Positions 47,051-58,821 of a stretch of 64,000 nucleotides of DNA are shown here, one piece after another. The stretch lies in assembly GCA_032622095.1 (NCBI GenBank), contig CP136065.1, forward strand, positions 98,281,343 through 98,345,342, read 5' to 3'. The position numbers were made by a program, and so were the translations under genes. Numbering within the stretch: position 1 is the first letter of the stretch; the number at the start of each line of letters is the position of its first letter. Under the pieces are notes generated by a model. That model was given only the letters and a program-made list of their open reading frames with translations, was not told where the DNA came from and did not search any database. Origin of the DNA: Siphonodentalium dalli. Its lineage: Eukaryota > Mollusca > Scaphopoda > Gadilida > Siphonodentaliidae.

Positions 47051-47833
47051 ATGCGGTTTGCTAAGTTGCAAGAGCTAACATTTTAAAAGTCAGTGATTGT
47101 GAATTATTTACTGATCAATGCGTCGATTGAGCACAGTAATATCTCCAATCTACCATCGGTACAAACGAACGACATTGTGCTTGCTACAAGCTGAGTCCAC
47201 AAGTCATTTAAAGAGCCAATTAAAAAGATCGCGATGTTCCAGTTTAAAAAATCTCCATTAAAAGCGTGTCAGAGTTGGAACGGAAGCGTGTTAGATCCAA
47301 AACTGCAGGATTCCTTGAACCACAGTGACGCGGTGAGCAAAGTTATATGAAGTGCCACATAAATTTTAACGCTTATTATTTGTGTACGATAATTAGTACA
47401 TTATGGCAATCAAAATAACTTTAAAAACTCGATAAACTATACAGATGTCGACTTCGAAAATAGGAAGTTTTAAAACGTTTTCAATTGTTGTCAGCCAAGC
47501 AAAAATCCGGTCGTCTCTTGAGTTTTTTTGATCGTTTTCGACATATTACTTATTGATTATATTGTAGAATTTCCTGACAATTGAGCTATACTAATGCTAC
47601 CACAGCCAATATCCCTGACATACCAAATTCAATCCGCGTAACTTCTTGCTTTTGGAAATTAATTCTAAATGTGTTGATATGGTATACTTAAGAGGTTGTG
47701 GAATACAGGGTATATTAATGTCAAATTTACATGACCTCACATATTTCATTTCATCAAACCAGTGCTGTGACGTAGGCAACTTTGGCTTAGTCCACAAATT
47801 GTAACCCACATTTTGTGTAAGAATACATATTGT
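47051..47833. other. No gene seen
   Basis: AT-rich. The minus-strand 80-codon ORF 47597-47839 has no recognisable domain. Confidence 0.5.
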
Positions 47834-48151
47834 GTACACAACAGGGTTGGGTCAATTACATTGAAATGTAATTAATTACAATTACATTGCAATATTACAA
47901 TTACATTGGAAATGCAATGTAATTAATTACAATTACATTGGTTCAATTACACTTACAATTACAATTACTTTTGGTTAAAGAAAATCGGGATTCGGGAAGA
48001 GCTTCAAGGAAGAAAGTCATTTGTGTTTGATGAACTTTATTGATATACATAAAATATAAAAGCAAATTAATGTAACACAGTGAAACAATGCAAACAAAAC
48101 AATAAAACAACAACTACATGTAGGGCACAAATTGTTCATTTGATGTGGTGG

Positions 48152-48374
48152 TTACACCGGACCATCATCATTCTTTCGAATTGCAGCTAGCAGGCTTAAC
48201 CCAGGAAAGTTTGTACAATTAAGTCGCCAGTATGTGAGTGGACTGGTATCACTGGGCACGCACGGTTCCTGCAGATATTTCGTAACCTCATCGCTGTCGG
48301 TTGTGAGGATCGGTGTAGTTGGCACTTCATCCATGAAACTGAAGAAGGCGCTCATATTGATCCCTATGTTTCCG
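48152..48374 (-). pseudogene. hAT transposase exon 2 remnant with partial C-terminal dimerisation domain
   Basis: From the acceptor, the in-frame reading is RKHRDQYERLLQFHG then a TGA at 48329-48327. In another frame, DEVTKYLQEP, SPLTYWRLN and NFPGLSLLA match the start of the hAT C-terminal dimerisation region (ELxxYL, PLxWW, FPxLSxLA; family knowledge). That block also stops before the usual conserved ERxFS part. The DDE catalytic region is absent. The frame change between the two parts marks the deletion junction near 48330. Confidence 0.8.
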
Positions 48375-48953
48375 CTGAAACAAAAATAATTAACATTAAG
48401 ATACATCATTATGTATAATTTGCCTACATACTAACAGCAGGGATTAAAACAATCAAGCCAGCTAGGGTTGTAAATCACACACAATGACATAATCAGGATT
48501 ATGAAGTAAAACAGACCACCTGCCTAACTAAGGCTGCCTTTGTTAGGGGATTAACACATTGATAAAATACTGCAGTGGAGTCATATAATTAGGACAGCAA
48601 GACAGATTAAGTGCACAAAACTGACCAGATATGGAGGTGAATACAGTTAAGCTCAAAACAAATAGACTAAATGATGTTTTGTTATGAAGACAAAATGCAT
48701 TTATTATTAATGTTATAAAACAATTATTGTTTTAAAATGAATGTATTACTTTTAAAGATATATTCCGGGAATGTTCAGAAACAACAATAATGTTTATGAA
48801 TTTTTTTTTTTTAATTCAATACGTGTACTTGTATTAATTATGTACATATTGTCATGATGATATACACATTATTGTAGGTGTATTAAAACATATACATATA
48901 ATAATAACAATAACATATATAAATAATATAAAATAAAATTCAACATGACTTAC

Positions 48954-49100
48954 CTTTAGATGTGTGATGAAATTTGAAGTTGCTTTTGCTGAACCCGAAC
49001 TCAGTGTTGGACAATGTTTACATGTAGCTTTGAATTTGTCAGAAATATCATTGGGCAAGGTAAAATGTTGCCTAATGAATGAAAAACTTCGAGAAGGCAT
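48954..49100 (-). pseudogene. hAT transposase exon 1: BED zinc finger
   Basis: ATG at 49100-49098 opens 49 codons. They begin MPSRSFSFIRQHFTLPND, then FKATCKHC (the finger's Cys-x2-Cys) and end ITHLK at a perfect donor (GTAAGT at 48953-48948). Joining to the acceptor at 48375-48377 (TTATTTTTGTTTCAG) over a 579 bp intron adds RKH, which completes the His pair of a BED finger (HLKRKH). Both splice sites and frame are intact although the element is otherwise deleted. BED fingers bind the transposon ends. Confidence 0.85.
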
Positions 49101-49833
49101 CGCTAATGACTCTAATAGAGGCAATGAGATAATGATTGCTTGATAGTCAGTGATGCAGTTATATACAAACTTGTAACAACAAATGATGAGACCATCTCAT
49201 TATGGGCGGGGGGGGGGGCTACATGAAAGAGTAATCACTGTATTCACTGAGCGGTCGTCATCTTTGAAGTATAGTATTGAGCTATGACAACAGCCCAATA
49301 TTCATGGTGACAGGTCACCACCAGTGATGCACTATCAAAACATTGTTTATATTAATTCTATTGTGACCCACAACTTGTGAGTTGTTTTAAATCAAACCAC
49401 AATTAGACTATCAAAACATTGTGTGACTTCTATAGTGAGAGGGTTTCATGACTCCATCTTTGACGTTTTAATTTAGAACATGTATCGATGAAACTACTAA
49501 CATAGAAGGAAAATATGAGGATAATGACCCCATGTGTATAACACTAGTCAAGTAAGTTAGTAACCAAGTGTTTTACCTGATACTATTAACATATCATAGT
49601 CATGTCACATTTCAGATACAAATGCTGATGTGTTAACTTGTTATATTGGTCTGTATTTTTGGAATGTAATTGAAATGTAATTGAAATTACACCCCCTTTC
49701 TCAATGTCATTAATTACATTCAATTACATGTAATTGAAAAAACCTTCAATTACATCCAATTACTTGGGGAAAATGTAATTAATTACATTCAATTACAATT
49801 ACAAATAACAATTACCCCAACCCTGGTACACAA

Positions 49834-51560
49834 TCGAGTGCATAATGTATTAAAACATCGAAAAGGTCCTTCGTTTTCTATATATTTCAAAGTAATACAT
49901 ATAAGTTAGATAAGCATCCAATATTGCGGGGCAGTTGATGGAAAGGGCCTGCATAGACTTCAATGCAGCAACAAACCCCTATTACTTCCGAGAAAAACAA
50001 ATGTGTTATATTTGTCGACAACAGTATAATATCGCATCGATATTTCCCCAGCGTGAACTCGAATGCCTTCGGCAGGTTGAAATGACTAGTTTCCCCCGGA
50101 TTGAATGAGACTGTATATCCAGTACTCAACTAATGTGAGAGAGCAAAACAAGTTATTATTACCCAATTTACTAGTATGTAGATCTACCGAATGTGCCCCC
50201 TATTTATAAAAATATAAATATAGATGCTGAAATGTGTTTTCCCCGCGGAAAGTGGTGCGGCGACCATATCTCCCCAACCGTCTCTCTTCCATCGATCGAA
50301 TGCGACCAGGGAGCTCATAAAGAAATATTGAACAACAAACTAGTGCATAATGTATCAAAACTCGATTAGTCTCTACCGACAACAATACAGTATAGATGTC
50401 ACAACATAAAATCATGGAACTTTCCTAAAGTATGTTCAAGTACAAACAAATGAGGTAGTGTATGGCCAACACCAGATATATAACAACTATTAATGGAGAG
50501 GTCTGTATACAATGTAATCCGAGATCCGAAATCAATGAACTGTTTTCGTTGTTGCAGTGACGGCTAAGTTTGTAACCATGGCACTCTTGTAAAGTGTTTC
50601 AGCCACATTCGACATAACATCCATCGATTTATAGAACTAACTGTCGCTGAGAGCAATTCTAGGCACCATTTTGCTCATTTTACGAATGTCAGCTTTCGAC
50701 ACTCTATCGGACCCACAAGTGAAATATCAATCTTATACGTGGTCACTTATATTTTCCCCATGCTACAGGTTTGAATATTTTCTTCTAGTTGTGTACGAAT
50801 AACATTTGAGTCAATTGCACAATTTTTTCCGAATCCTGAATTGACAACTTAACATCCACGTAATCTATCAAATAGCTAGAAATATCCATCTGCAAACCTG
50901 GCATAAACATCAGATCAAAAATACAGTAACTGTTCCCAGACGAATCGAGTCTTTGCGGACCAGTAACTCGAAAATGGGAAAGATTTTGTTTGTAAACAGG
51001 ATGGTAAAGTCTATAAAAAAAAAGGAACGGCGTGTGAAATTTGACTATTAAATGATTCTTTTTAGCTTTGTTCTTTTTTTCCAGTCAACTATCACGATAA
51101 TTCTCTCACTAACCGTTAGCCACCCCTGGGTTATAGTAGATTGAAACAAACTCTTAACTTGTTCTTTAAATAATTGAGTTCTAATTTTAAGCATATTCCA
51201 ATACAACCTCATCTTGGTTATTGGGAATTGTGACTTTACTAGTACTATCTACAATGTTGTTGAAATAGATTATTCTGACATACCAGATGTCATGATCACG
51301 AATTAATCAGTAACGCCACTTGACAAAGTTTAACGATACGTGTATAATGTAGGCACATGCCTCTAACTTTTATCCCATCTGTAAGATGAATGAAGGTATA
51401 TTGGAAATCCATTGATTGGCCTTGAATTGTTGATTCATATAACCAGAAAGTCACACGTAACACGCTTGTCATCCATATGCATATAATCTAATGGAAATAA
51501 AAGTTATTTAAAAAATGACTGTTTAATTCAGTTTACTATTGACAGATATCATCAACGTCA
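49834..51560. other. No gene seen
   Basis: AT-rich. The minus-strand ORFs at 49887-50129 and 50200-50415 have no domain. Confidence 0.5.
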
Positions 51561-52125
51561 ATGACAATTATGAAGGAAATAATTTCTGATATTAAATTCA
51601 GTGTTACACAAGTTAGAACTAAATTTAAAAAGATGATTTCAATTTGTAAGAAGGTGGCTCTGAAAATAAAAACGTTTTCCGGTATAACGAGGTTCCAAGA
51701 AGATAAAAACTATGGCCCCTTGTTCACCATCCTGTCGCTAAAACCACGGATTCGTGTCAGCCACATCTGGCTGTTGATCCTTCGACGTCGAGTGAAAGTT
51801 CAACGTTGAGAGAAAGTGCGGCAACAGATGATACATTTACTTCTGTTTTCACTGTCGCGAAGAAAACCAAGTCTAAAATATAGACAAGCTTGATCAGTGC
51901 ATTAATCTACGTAAAACGTCAATCGAAACTGATCAAACTAAAGATATTCTTAAATTTATGGAGGCGGAGAGGTCTCGACAGCATGAGCTGCAAGTGCTAG
52001 AAATCAAGGTCAGCCACAGCCAGTTTACCACCAGACACAATCAGATCCAAGTGGGAGGAATATCTTCCAGGACTACGGTCAACCAACTCATCGTACTACA
52101 AATTGTAACTGTGAAATTATAATTC
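51561..52125 (+). pseudogene. Decayed Myb/SANT-like (trihelix-type) DNA-binding protein
   Basis: The first frame reads MKEIISDIKFSVTQVRTKFK, then FQEDKNYGPLFTILSLKP, fitting the second half of a Myb/SANT-like domain (helix, V-x-QV-x-KFKK, then the F-x-x-L-x-x-IL-x-x-KP end). After a frame change come a Ser/Thr-rich linker (DPSTSSESSTLRESAATDD) and KKTKSK. A further shift past a TAG gives DILKFMEAERSRQHELQVLE, like the coiled C-terminal tail of such proteins. Two frame changes, an internal stop and loss of the N-terminal helix indicate a pseudogene. Such proteins occur both in host genomes and as the accessory protein of Harbinger elements. No Harbinger transposase is visible nearby. Confidence 0.6.
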
Positions 52126-52246
52126 CTGTGTTGTTTATAGAGAAGACTCAGAAGATACATTGTATACTGCGCCAATGATACATCTTCCTAATAAGGTGTC
52201 ATGAACTTATTAATGCTGAGTATTACCTACTTATCACCTGGTACAG

Positions 52247-52478
52247 TGGTCCTGCTAATTTCTTGATATTGGTGGGTCCCACGGAATTGCTATGGTGTTG
52301 GTAATGCAAATTGGTGCTGTTAAGAACATGTACCGTTTAAATTGTGGCGCTGGAGTTTCCGAACAGTTTCTATAATTTCTGTTCCTCCATTCTTTTTAGC
52401 AGTATCAGTTTGCGTTACCAGCATCAACTCAATTTAGCAGGACCCACACACCAGCATTATTGCAAATTAGCAGGACCA
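52247..52478. repeat. 232 bp foldback element
   Basis: The ends are TGGTCCTGCTAATTT and AAATTAGCAGGACCA, perfect inverted repeats of 15 bp. The similarity continues inward with mismatches, for example GTTGGTAATGCAAATTGGTG against the reverse complement of the right half. Most of the element is therefore one imperfect hairpin, consistent with a MITE. Confidence 0.65.
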
Positions 52479-53719
52479 TTTAACCAGGGGGGTACATTGT
52501 AATTAATTATAATTAAGATTCTTCTGACATGAACATCATTACATATGACTCGTCAAGTGTGTGTTCTTTCATTTAGACCCTTGAAGCATTATACTATTTA
52601 TAGTGGGGCCAGGGATACTACTATACCATAGCTGTAACAGGATTGGGCTCCAAACTTGACTGGAAGTCCAAATTATGATTCATTATATCTGGAAGAAAAC
52701 ATCTGATGGCAATTATTCATCAACATTAATGGAATGAAAGACATTCAGAGTGTGTTCATGCATAATAACATATATTCCTGTCAAACAACTACAATTTAAC
52801 TTTGTTCTTATTTTCGTTTTTAACATTAATAACGATGATACTTTGCGTGTCTGAAGACCATTGTATGTTAAAAATACCGGCAAAAGTCCAAATAATCCAA
52901 TAAGACACCGCCCGTACCTTTAAATAATATTCTGAAAATCATATTCCGACATTTATATTTGAAAGATGTTTGTTGACAAATCACTTTTTTTTTTTACTTA
53001 TTTATACAAAACAATGGTTTCAACACGAAAATTTAAGAAAAAAAGTTGCCATGGGTCCCTTTAATGGTAAATGTATACTATCGAGATCCAAATAATCACC
53101 TCGGTATCATGCCTGTATGATCCTTATTTGGGTCTGAATGTTTATTTAATTTTGCTCACCTGCATGAATTGAACATGTGCCCTCAGATGCACAACTTTCT
53201 GCCAAAATATTGGACAATTCACTATAATAGTAAGTAACACGTCTGACAATGACCATGGGGAAAGCTTAAATAATCCACCCTGTACTATTATTTGGGACCG
53301 AAGAGGCATATATGTGTAGACTACGTATTGAGAAATAGATCCCAATAATTTATTTGGGAACATCCCCGATATACAGAGACAGAGATGACCCACCCCCATC
53401 TTTGGTCAAACTTTCTAATTGTTGGAAATGTCCAACTTGACACCTACCTAAGATTAGAATATTTCCAACTGAACTAATGGTCTGTTCACTCTAGTATGCT
53501 GATATCTGTCTAAAAAACACATATTCCCCGTTAATATTACTGGTTGGAAATTCAAATAATGAGAACAATCTCAGCCTATATGTGATGTAAAATTTCCAAA
53601 TAATGTGTGTCGGGCATAACATTTCTAACTATGGAACAGTTTGACCAAAGTTCGTGGGGGCTATACAACTCTCTGGTCACACGTCCCTGCTACCTGTACA
53701 GTAGTTTTGCAGGTCAGTT
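52479..53719. other. No gene seen
   Basis: AT-rich, including a T/A run at 52986-53045. An unsupported 85-codon minus ORF lies at 53142-53399. Confidence 0.5.
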
Positions 53720-55080
53720 TTAATTAGAGGTACATATAGTAATACATACCAGCTACACAAATAAGAATAGTCACTATTTAGCCCAAACAGCTTCTCCGCA
53801 TCTGCTTGATAAAAATACGCCGATAGACTGAACTGGGAGCGAACGGCGTGTGGACAACACGGATAACATCGATGCCACTTTGGTCGATCAATTTTGTCAC
53901 GCACGTGGTAAGTTGGTGATCAACGAAACATGGTACACTTCCCTTATAATCTCGCGCCTTTTCTCTCGCATGCCATGTACATGTGTGGATATATGATTAG
54001 ATTGCTCGTATCACGTGTTCTAACCCCGAAACAAGCCCATTTGAAGCAATGAACACATATAGCATAAGTACGGGCATCAATAAAACTAATATAAATAAGT
54101 TTGGTAAAATAAATCGGCGATAATAATTTGTTTGAGAACTTGCCTTATCACATATACACTCTATGAGTCGGACGGCGTCACGTTTAGGATACATCGCTAG
54201 ATTCCCCAAGTCATGGTGACGCCTAAACTGCTTTTGGTGACCCTCCTTCAACTCTCACACCCGGAACCGATTGTGCCACTTTGGCACCTTTGAACCACAC
54301 AATTCGATTTCTCATATCACGGAGAAACCAAAATTTTACTTTGGTAAAAATATATTTAGGCGGCCTTAACTTGTTTTGACAATTGTTGTTCCTCGACCCA
54401 AAAGCCCATCCATTACGCCACACTGGAAACATAATCACCATCAGAGTCCTCACATTGTCATGATGCGGAACATATATGAGATTTAGAGGAAATCGGTGAT
54501 AAAATGTACTGATCAATCTGTGTCCTATTCGGATAGTTCCACTTTGGTGGCTTTAAACCACCACACCATTCCCTTTACTATGGAGATTATGATGGAATTC
54601 ATCGACAAACATAACTGATTCCCGACGCGCCTCCTCCTTTTATGACGAAAGCGCCACTTTTCGAGTGTCATTTTATTCCTTGGAAATTATCGCAGTTACA
54701 CCAATTTGGAGTTCCCCAATTGGTCCACCTTGAATCTGTATAGCTAACATGACGTCATACATCTGAAAATATAGATAAATCGGAATGTGTGGAGGCAGTG
54801 GCTCAGTATGGTGTATTCGTTGCTTCATATACAAATATTCAATAGACAATAATTGACGAATCTTTTGCTCCGATATATCATACTTATAAACTTTGAATAA
54901 GAAACTACAAACACTTCACATAATAGGGGGAATTTGCCGTATATATTTCAGCTGATACTAATCATTCTGATAGTCATAATTGGCCTAAAGTTAAAGTATT
55001 GTGTGACTATAACCACTTCTGTTGCCCAGTGGGGGAAATTTCAAGTCAAGCGACAACCACTTAGAGACTTCTAACTGTCA
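53720..55080 (+). repeat. Long repeat R, copy 2
   Basis: Direct-orientation counterpart of 17595-19115. It has the exon-like block with a GTATGTAT donor on the minus strand (53740-53905), GCGCCTTTTCTCTCGCATGC, W-like units at ~54160-54720 and the shared right end TATATTTCAGCTGATACTAA. It differs by several small indels. Confidence 0.75.
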
Positions 55081-55639
55081 TTTTGAGATATGCGCTATGG
55101 AAAATTCGCACACTTTAATAAAATGAGCACATGACTTACACCAATACACCGCATCGACTGAATCAGGATATTAAAAGCTGTGTCTGAGTGCAATCGATGG
55201 TGTAAATTGTGTTCATTAGATCCAGTGGTTATAACATTTACAGTACTGCAGTGGTTCTGTCTTAATTAATATACTGATATTGCTGAGATAATTATGAGAT
55301 TCCTCAATTAAAAAGATAACTCTCATCTCTTGACATCCAATATGGTAGCAGGTTACTGAGTACTTAAATTGGTAAATATAACGCCTTACGTTTATCCTGT
55401 TACAGTGACATAATAGCACTGAGATTCAGCGGTTTCGCGATAATTGTGCTTTTTGGAGATGTTCGTTATGTTCGATGATAGTCAGTGTCCATACAGTATT
55501 TCCTGCTGGTTCGTTTTTGATTTTATGAAGACTTATACCAGCTTGTAATTTAACATCCTAATTCGACTGCATACGCATATAGTTGACGGTCTTTGACAAA
55601 TACGCAATATAAAGTATGTCAAAGTTATAACGACTATCA

Positions 55640-56090
55640 CTATAGATAAGATAAGTTTAATAGGCAAAACATCCTTATAAGGACAGTATGCAAACATAAT
55701 AACATATAGTTGTACATTAAACAATATACTAAATGATATAATAATAGAATGATGGTAGTATATCACCTTAGTAAAGCTGAATGTGCATAGGGTAGTCTCG
55801 TCTTCATTTATTCATTGATTTATGAGGCGATGCTCATCGCGTGCGGAAAATAATTTTCGGATTATATGACAAATTGATGTGCATGAATTTGAAATATTGT
55901 TGGATAGGATTTTGACAAGCTGTTCAGTTTGTGTCATGTTTTCAAAGTCTGGGAACTGTGTCTTCATAAGAGTTATTAGTTCAAGCCGCGGTGTACGGTA
56001 AGCACTACATTCCAAAAGAAAGCGTTTTTCATCTTCAATAGCATCGTCGGAACAAAATATACACAGTCTTTGTTCCAATGCCGTCGAATT
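55640..56090 (-). mobile_element. 5'-truncated non-LTR retrotransposon insertion
   Basis: The limits are inferred by comparison with the uninterrupted repeat S copy at ~61765-61795. On the minus strand it contains the C-terminal reverse-transcriptase-associated Cys motif ORF. Beyond that, the 3' end carries a short CTTATCTTATC repeat, as expected of a non-LTR element with a simple-repeat tail. I could not define exact target duplications. Confidence 0.6.
55812..56078 (-). pseudogene. C-terminal fragment of a non-LTR reverse transcriptase ORF
   Basis: The 88-codon frame begins ALEQRLCIFCSDDAIEDE, continues KRFLLECSAY and RTPRLELI, and ends SARDEHRLINQ-stop. The C-x2-C...EDE-x-HF-x3-C-x2-Y-x3-R arrangement is the zinc-knuckle-like tail common after the RT domain in invertebrate non-LTR elements. 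The usual His before Phe is Arg here (KRF), so the knuckle is broken. No RT domain precedes it. Confidence 0.7.
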
Positions 56091-56164
56091 GGTCGAATTA
56101 TTTTCTTGTAGGAACTCAAAATATATTTAGGTGTTGTTTTGTCATTCTAAATTCTAATCTGATC

Positions 56165-56246
56165 AGAATCGCTTCACGTTGAGTCGATAATGTGCTGAAA
56201 ATGAGAGCATGTTAGTCACATTATCGACTCAGAATAAAGCGATTCT
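56165..56246. repeat. Inverted repeat (30 bp arms)
   Basis: The arms at 56165-56194 and 56217-56246 share AGAATCGCTT and TGAGTCGATAATGTG with a few mismatches between these blocks; the spacer is 22 bp. Confidence 0.85.
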
Positions 56247-56342
56247 AAGCATACTATGTGCGGACAATGACACAAATAAGCCAACTCACGACTTTTCATG
56301 AGTACGCTCTTTAACATGTGTTTTCACTGTGGTCCGCGCCAC

Positions 56343-56451
56343 AAAACGAAATAACGGTCATGACTCCATTATCGGATTATTATATGTTCATAACGTGATT
56401 ATTTGATTCTGAAATAAGCCGATAATGGAGTCATGACCGATATTTCGTTTT
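56343..56451. repeat. Inverted repeat (33 bp arms, one mismatch)
   Basis: The left arm (56343-56375) contains GGTCATGACTCCATTATCGG. The right arm (56419-56451) is its reverse complement with one mismatch; the spacer is 43 bp. Just upstream lies a block GTGTTTTCACTGTGGTCCGC shared with repeat B copies, so this may be a derivative of that family. Confidence 0.9.
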
Positions 56452-58821
56452 CCAATAACATGCCTATATGAGCGTATATGAGTGAGGTCAATGTCAAGGA
56501 CACGGTCGCACGTGACCCGCCCATAGTGTTCCCTGTTCGACGGATCGGTCGAGCAGTCAATGAAAGGCATACAATTTCGTGCAGGGACCACCCTATATTT
56601 TGAAGTATATTATCGAGGAGCAAATAACTCGGTTATCCATCGAAATACAACGTCTCGATAGAGGCGAAGTAAATCCTCAGTGTTTGAAAAAGATATGACA
56701 AAATAACACTCTTTTTGCCACCACTTTGCATCTGCGTCAGTGTTTTTGGGTTGATTGTCTGGATGGACATCTTCCTTCCCGAGAAAAGACGGATTACTGT
56801 GATATAGACAGCACAGCCGAATAACGGAAACCGACGAATGAAACGTTCGCAGTGTCGCCTACGTACAGGTAGCTCAGATATCGTGATTGGCGAATGGCGT
56901 CCTTGCATATTAGCTGAGTAGTTGATACTTGATTGTGGATGTCGTGTAACTTTTTGTTAGACTGATTGTCTGGATACACAATACAAATTGGTCTGGACTA
57001 TTATTCATCTTGATGCGCAGAAAATTACTACTAATTGGTGCGATATGTTCATTTCCTAATGGAACTACTCGTCATTGAGTATTCAGTAAATAATGGGTTA
57101 AACAGCTGGCGGATAACTTTTGAAATTATCGAATGAGTATAGAAGTTTCCACAGATCACTTAATAATAGACCAAGTAAAAGGGAAATCCGCCATATAAAT
57201 TGGCGTATATGTACATCTACAAACGAGCTCTTACAAACATGCGTGTACATTGTAAGGATTGCTGCCAATGTTCTGTGGTTTGTGTTATTCAATTCGTACA
57301 TGAGACTTGTGTCAGTAACACAAAGTGGTTATCGAATACATAAGTTGCAGAAAACAAAGCAAAACGGCAAACTCCATGCAGGGTTTACCTCCATTGCTGA
57401 CTCGGTAAGACCGCTGATACCGGCGACATTTTACCCACATTTGGTGGAATTCCGCGATATTAATATATATACTAAGCGAACAGAGCAACATGCTGCCATT
57501 GTAAATATCGAACACAATTTGTGTAAACGTTGAACATTAAGTTTGAAAAGTCCCACTAAAACTGAAGAACTATATTTCGAAACGGTGTGATTCGGTTCTC
57601 CGATTATTTTATCAGCACAAAAGGCTAAACGCACGTGTACGACATTATCACAACTCGCACGGCAAGTCAAACACGATGTTCTAATTTGCTGCAATTTTGA
57701 CGAGTAGCTTGTGAATATCGTCAACAAAACTACCGCTCTGATTTTCCATTCTGTCGTTATCTTTTAGTGCGGGATTTGTTCTCAAATCACATAGAAAATA
57801 TGACTTTGGACCAATCGGGTTTCGCCATTTTTGTTGGAAAACCCCATGCTAAATATAGAAACACAGACTAGTTCCCAGCCGATTACAGAGTCAGAACGAA
57901 AGTATGACTGGTGCGCTATGGTAGAGATTGGAACAACGGGTGTGATCCAAATGCGTTATACGACTGTATGGGATGTGTCAACTACTACCGTCAAATTTCG
58001 TTAAGTCGAACGTCGGTAGCCCGAAAACCGTCTCATTGAACGAATATAATAAACTAGTTAACCCTTTCTTTACTAAATACTCGTTGACTTGCAGTTCACC
58101 TAAGAAATGTTCAGATAATAATGTATGTCGCTTGTTGAAATTATTAACTGAATATTTCTCACCTCTGAATATGAATCATTCCGTTCCTGTATTACCTGTT
58201 TTATTCTGCATGTCGTCTGCTTATAATTATATCATAAACATTCCTCCAAATTAATGAAAACAATTCCAATATACACTGTTATAACAGGGTGTTAGAATCC
58301 ATGTTCGTATGTAAGCAACACTGCTGCAACGTCAGTCATATTATCGGCACACAGTTGAGCAAATTCTGATAAAAATCATGAATGTTCATATTGTAAATGG
58401 TCAGAGCAATGACGAATATTCCAAAAACAAAACAAAAACATTTTCAACAAAAAAGGGCATTTCATTATGAAATTTAAATTGTTGATGGTTGTTGATAAAA
58501 TGACTTGACTATAAAAGTAGTGAATATATAACGATGGTTTCAGCATGCGAGCTATCGTCACCGGAGAGTTATAAATATTAAAAAGTAATAAGAATAAAGT
58601 ATCTGCCATATTCTTCTCAGTGGTCATGGTTTTACAAACCTCGCTGTGAGTGCCTTGTGTCGCTTTAATGCATGGGAACACATTCAGAAATCCTTTCTGG
58701 AACTGCAAGAATATACCAGGATAAATTTAGCGAAATAATTTTAGTTTAACATATCATCATCATTGCATGCATAATATGGAACCGGTTAACTCTTTTCATC
58801 CCAGTACACAGCTGCTATAAT
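56452..58821. other. No gene seen
   Basis: The ORFs at 57120-57533 (+, 137 codons), 57431-57727 (-) and 58376-58708 (-, 110 codons) have no recognisable domains. The first two overlap on opposite strands, so at most one could be real. Confidence 0.45.

Larger units (their letters stand above)
47842..49825 (-). mobile_element. hAT transposon, complete ends, internally deleted
   Basis: Perfect 8 bp target duplication GTACACAA at 47834-47841 and 49826-49833. The terminal inverted repeat CAGGGTTGGG occurs at both ends and is typical of hAT elements. Subterminal regions (47850-47965 and 49660-49815) are filled with iterated AATTACAATTACATT-like motifs, likely transposase-binding sites by analogy with other hATs. 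It encodes a BED zinc-finger exon and a scrap of the hAT C-terminal domain on the minus strand. At 1,984 bp it is too short for a full transposase plus intron. A clean duplication and intact ends indicate insertion by a hAT transposase, followed or preceded by the internal deletion. Confidence 0.95.
55270..56150 (+). repeat. Repeat S, copy 1, carrying an insertion
   Basis: Matches 61430-61850 through ACTTAAATTGGTAAATATAA, GTTACAGTGACATAATAGC, TTGTTCGTTATGTTCG-like and TTAACATCCTAATTCGACTG, and again from TTCTTGTAGGAACTCAAAAT (56103). The matched blocks are separated here by an extra ~450 bp (about 55640-56090) that is absent from copy 2. Confidence 0.75.

Noticed and set aside
57120-57533. 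137-codon ORF as a gene
   Set aside because: No domain recognised, and it is overlapped by a 98-codon ORF on the other strand; not enough to call either.
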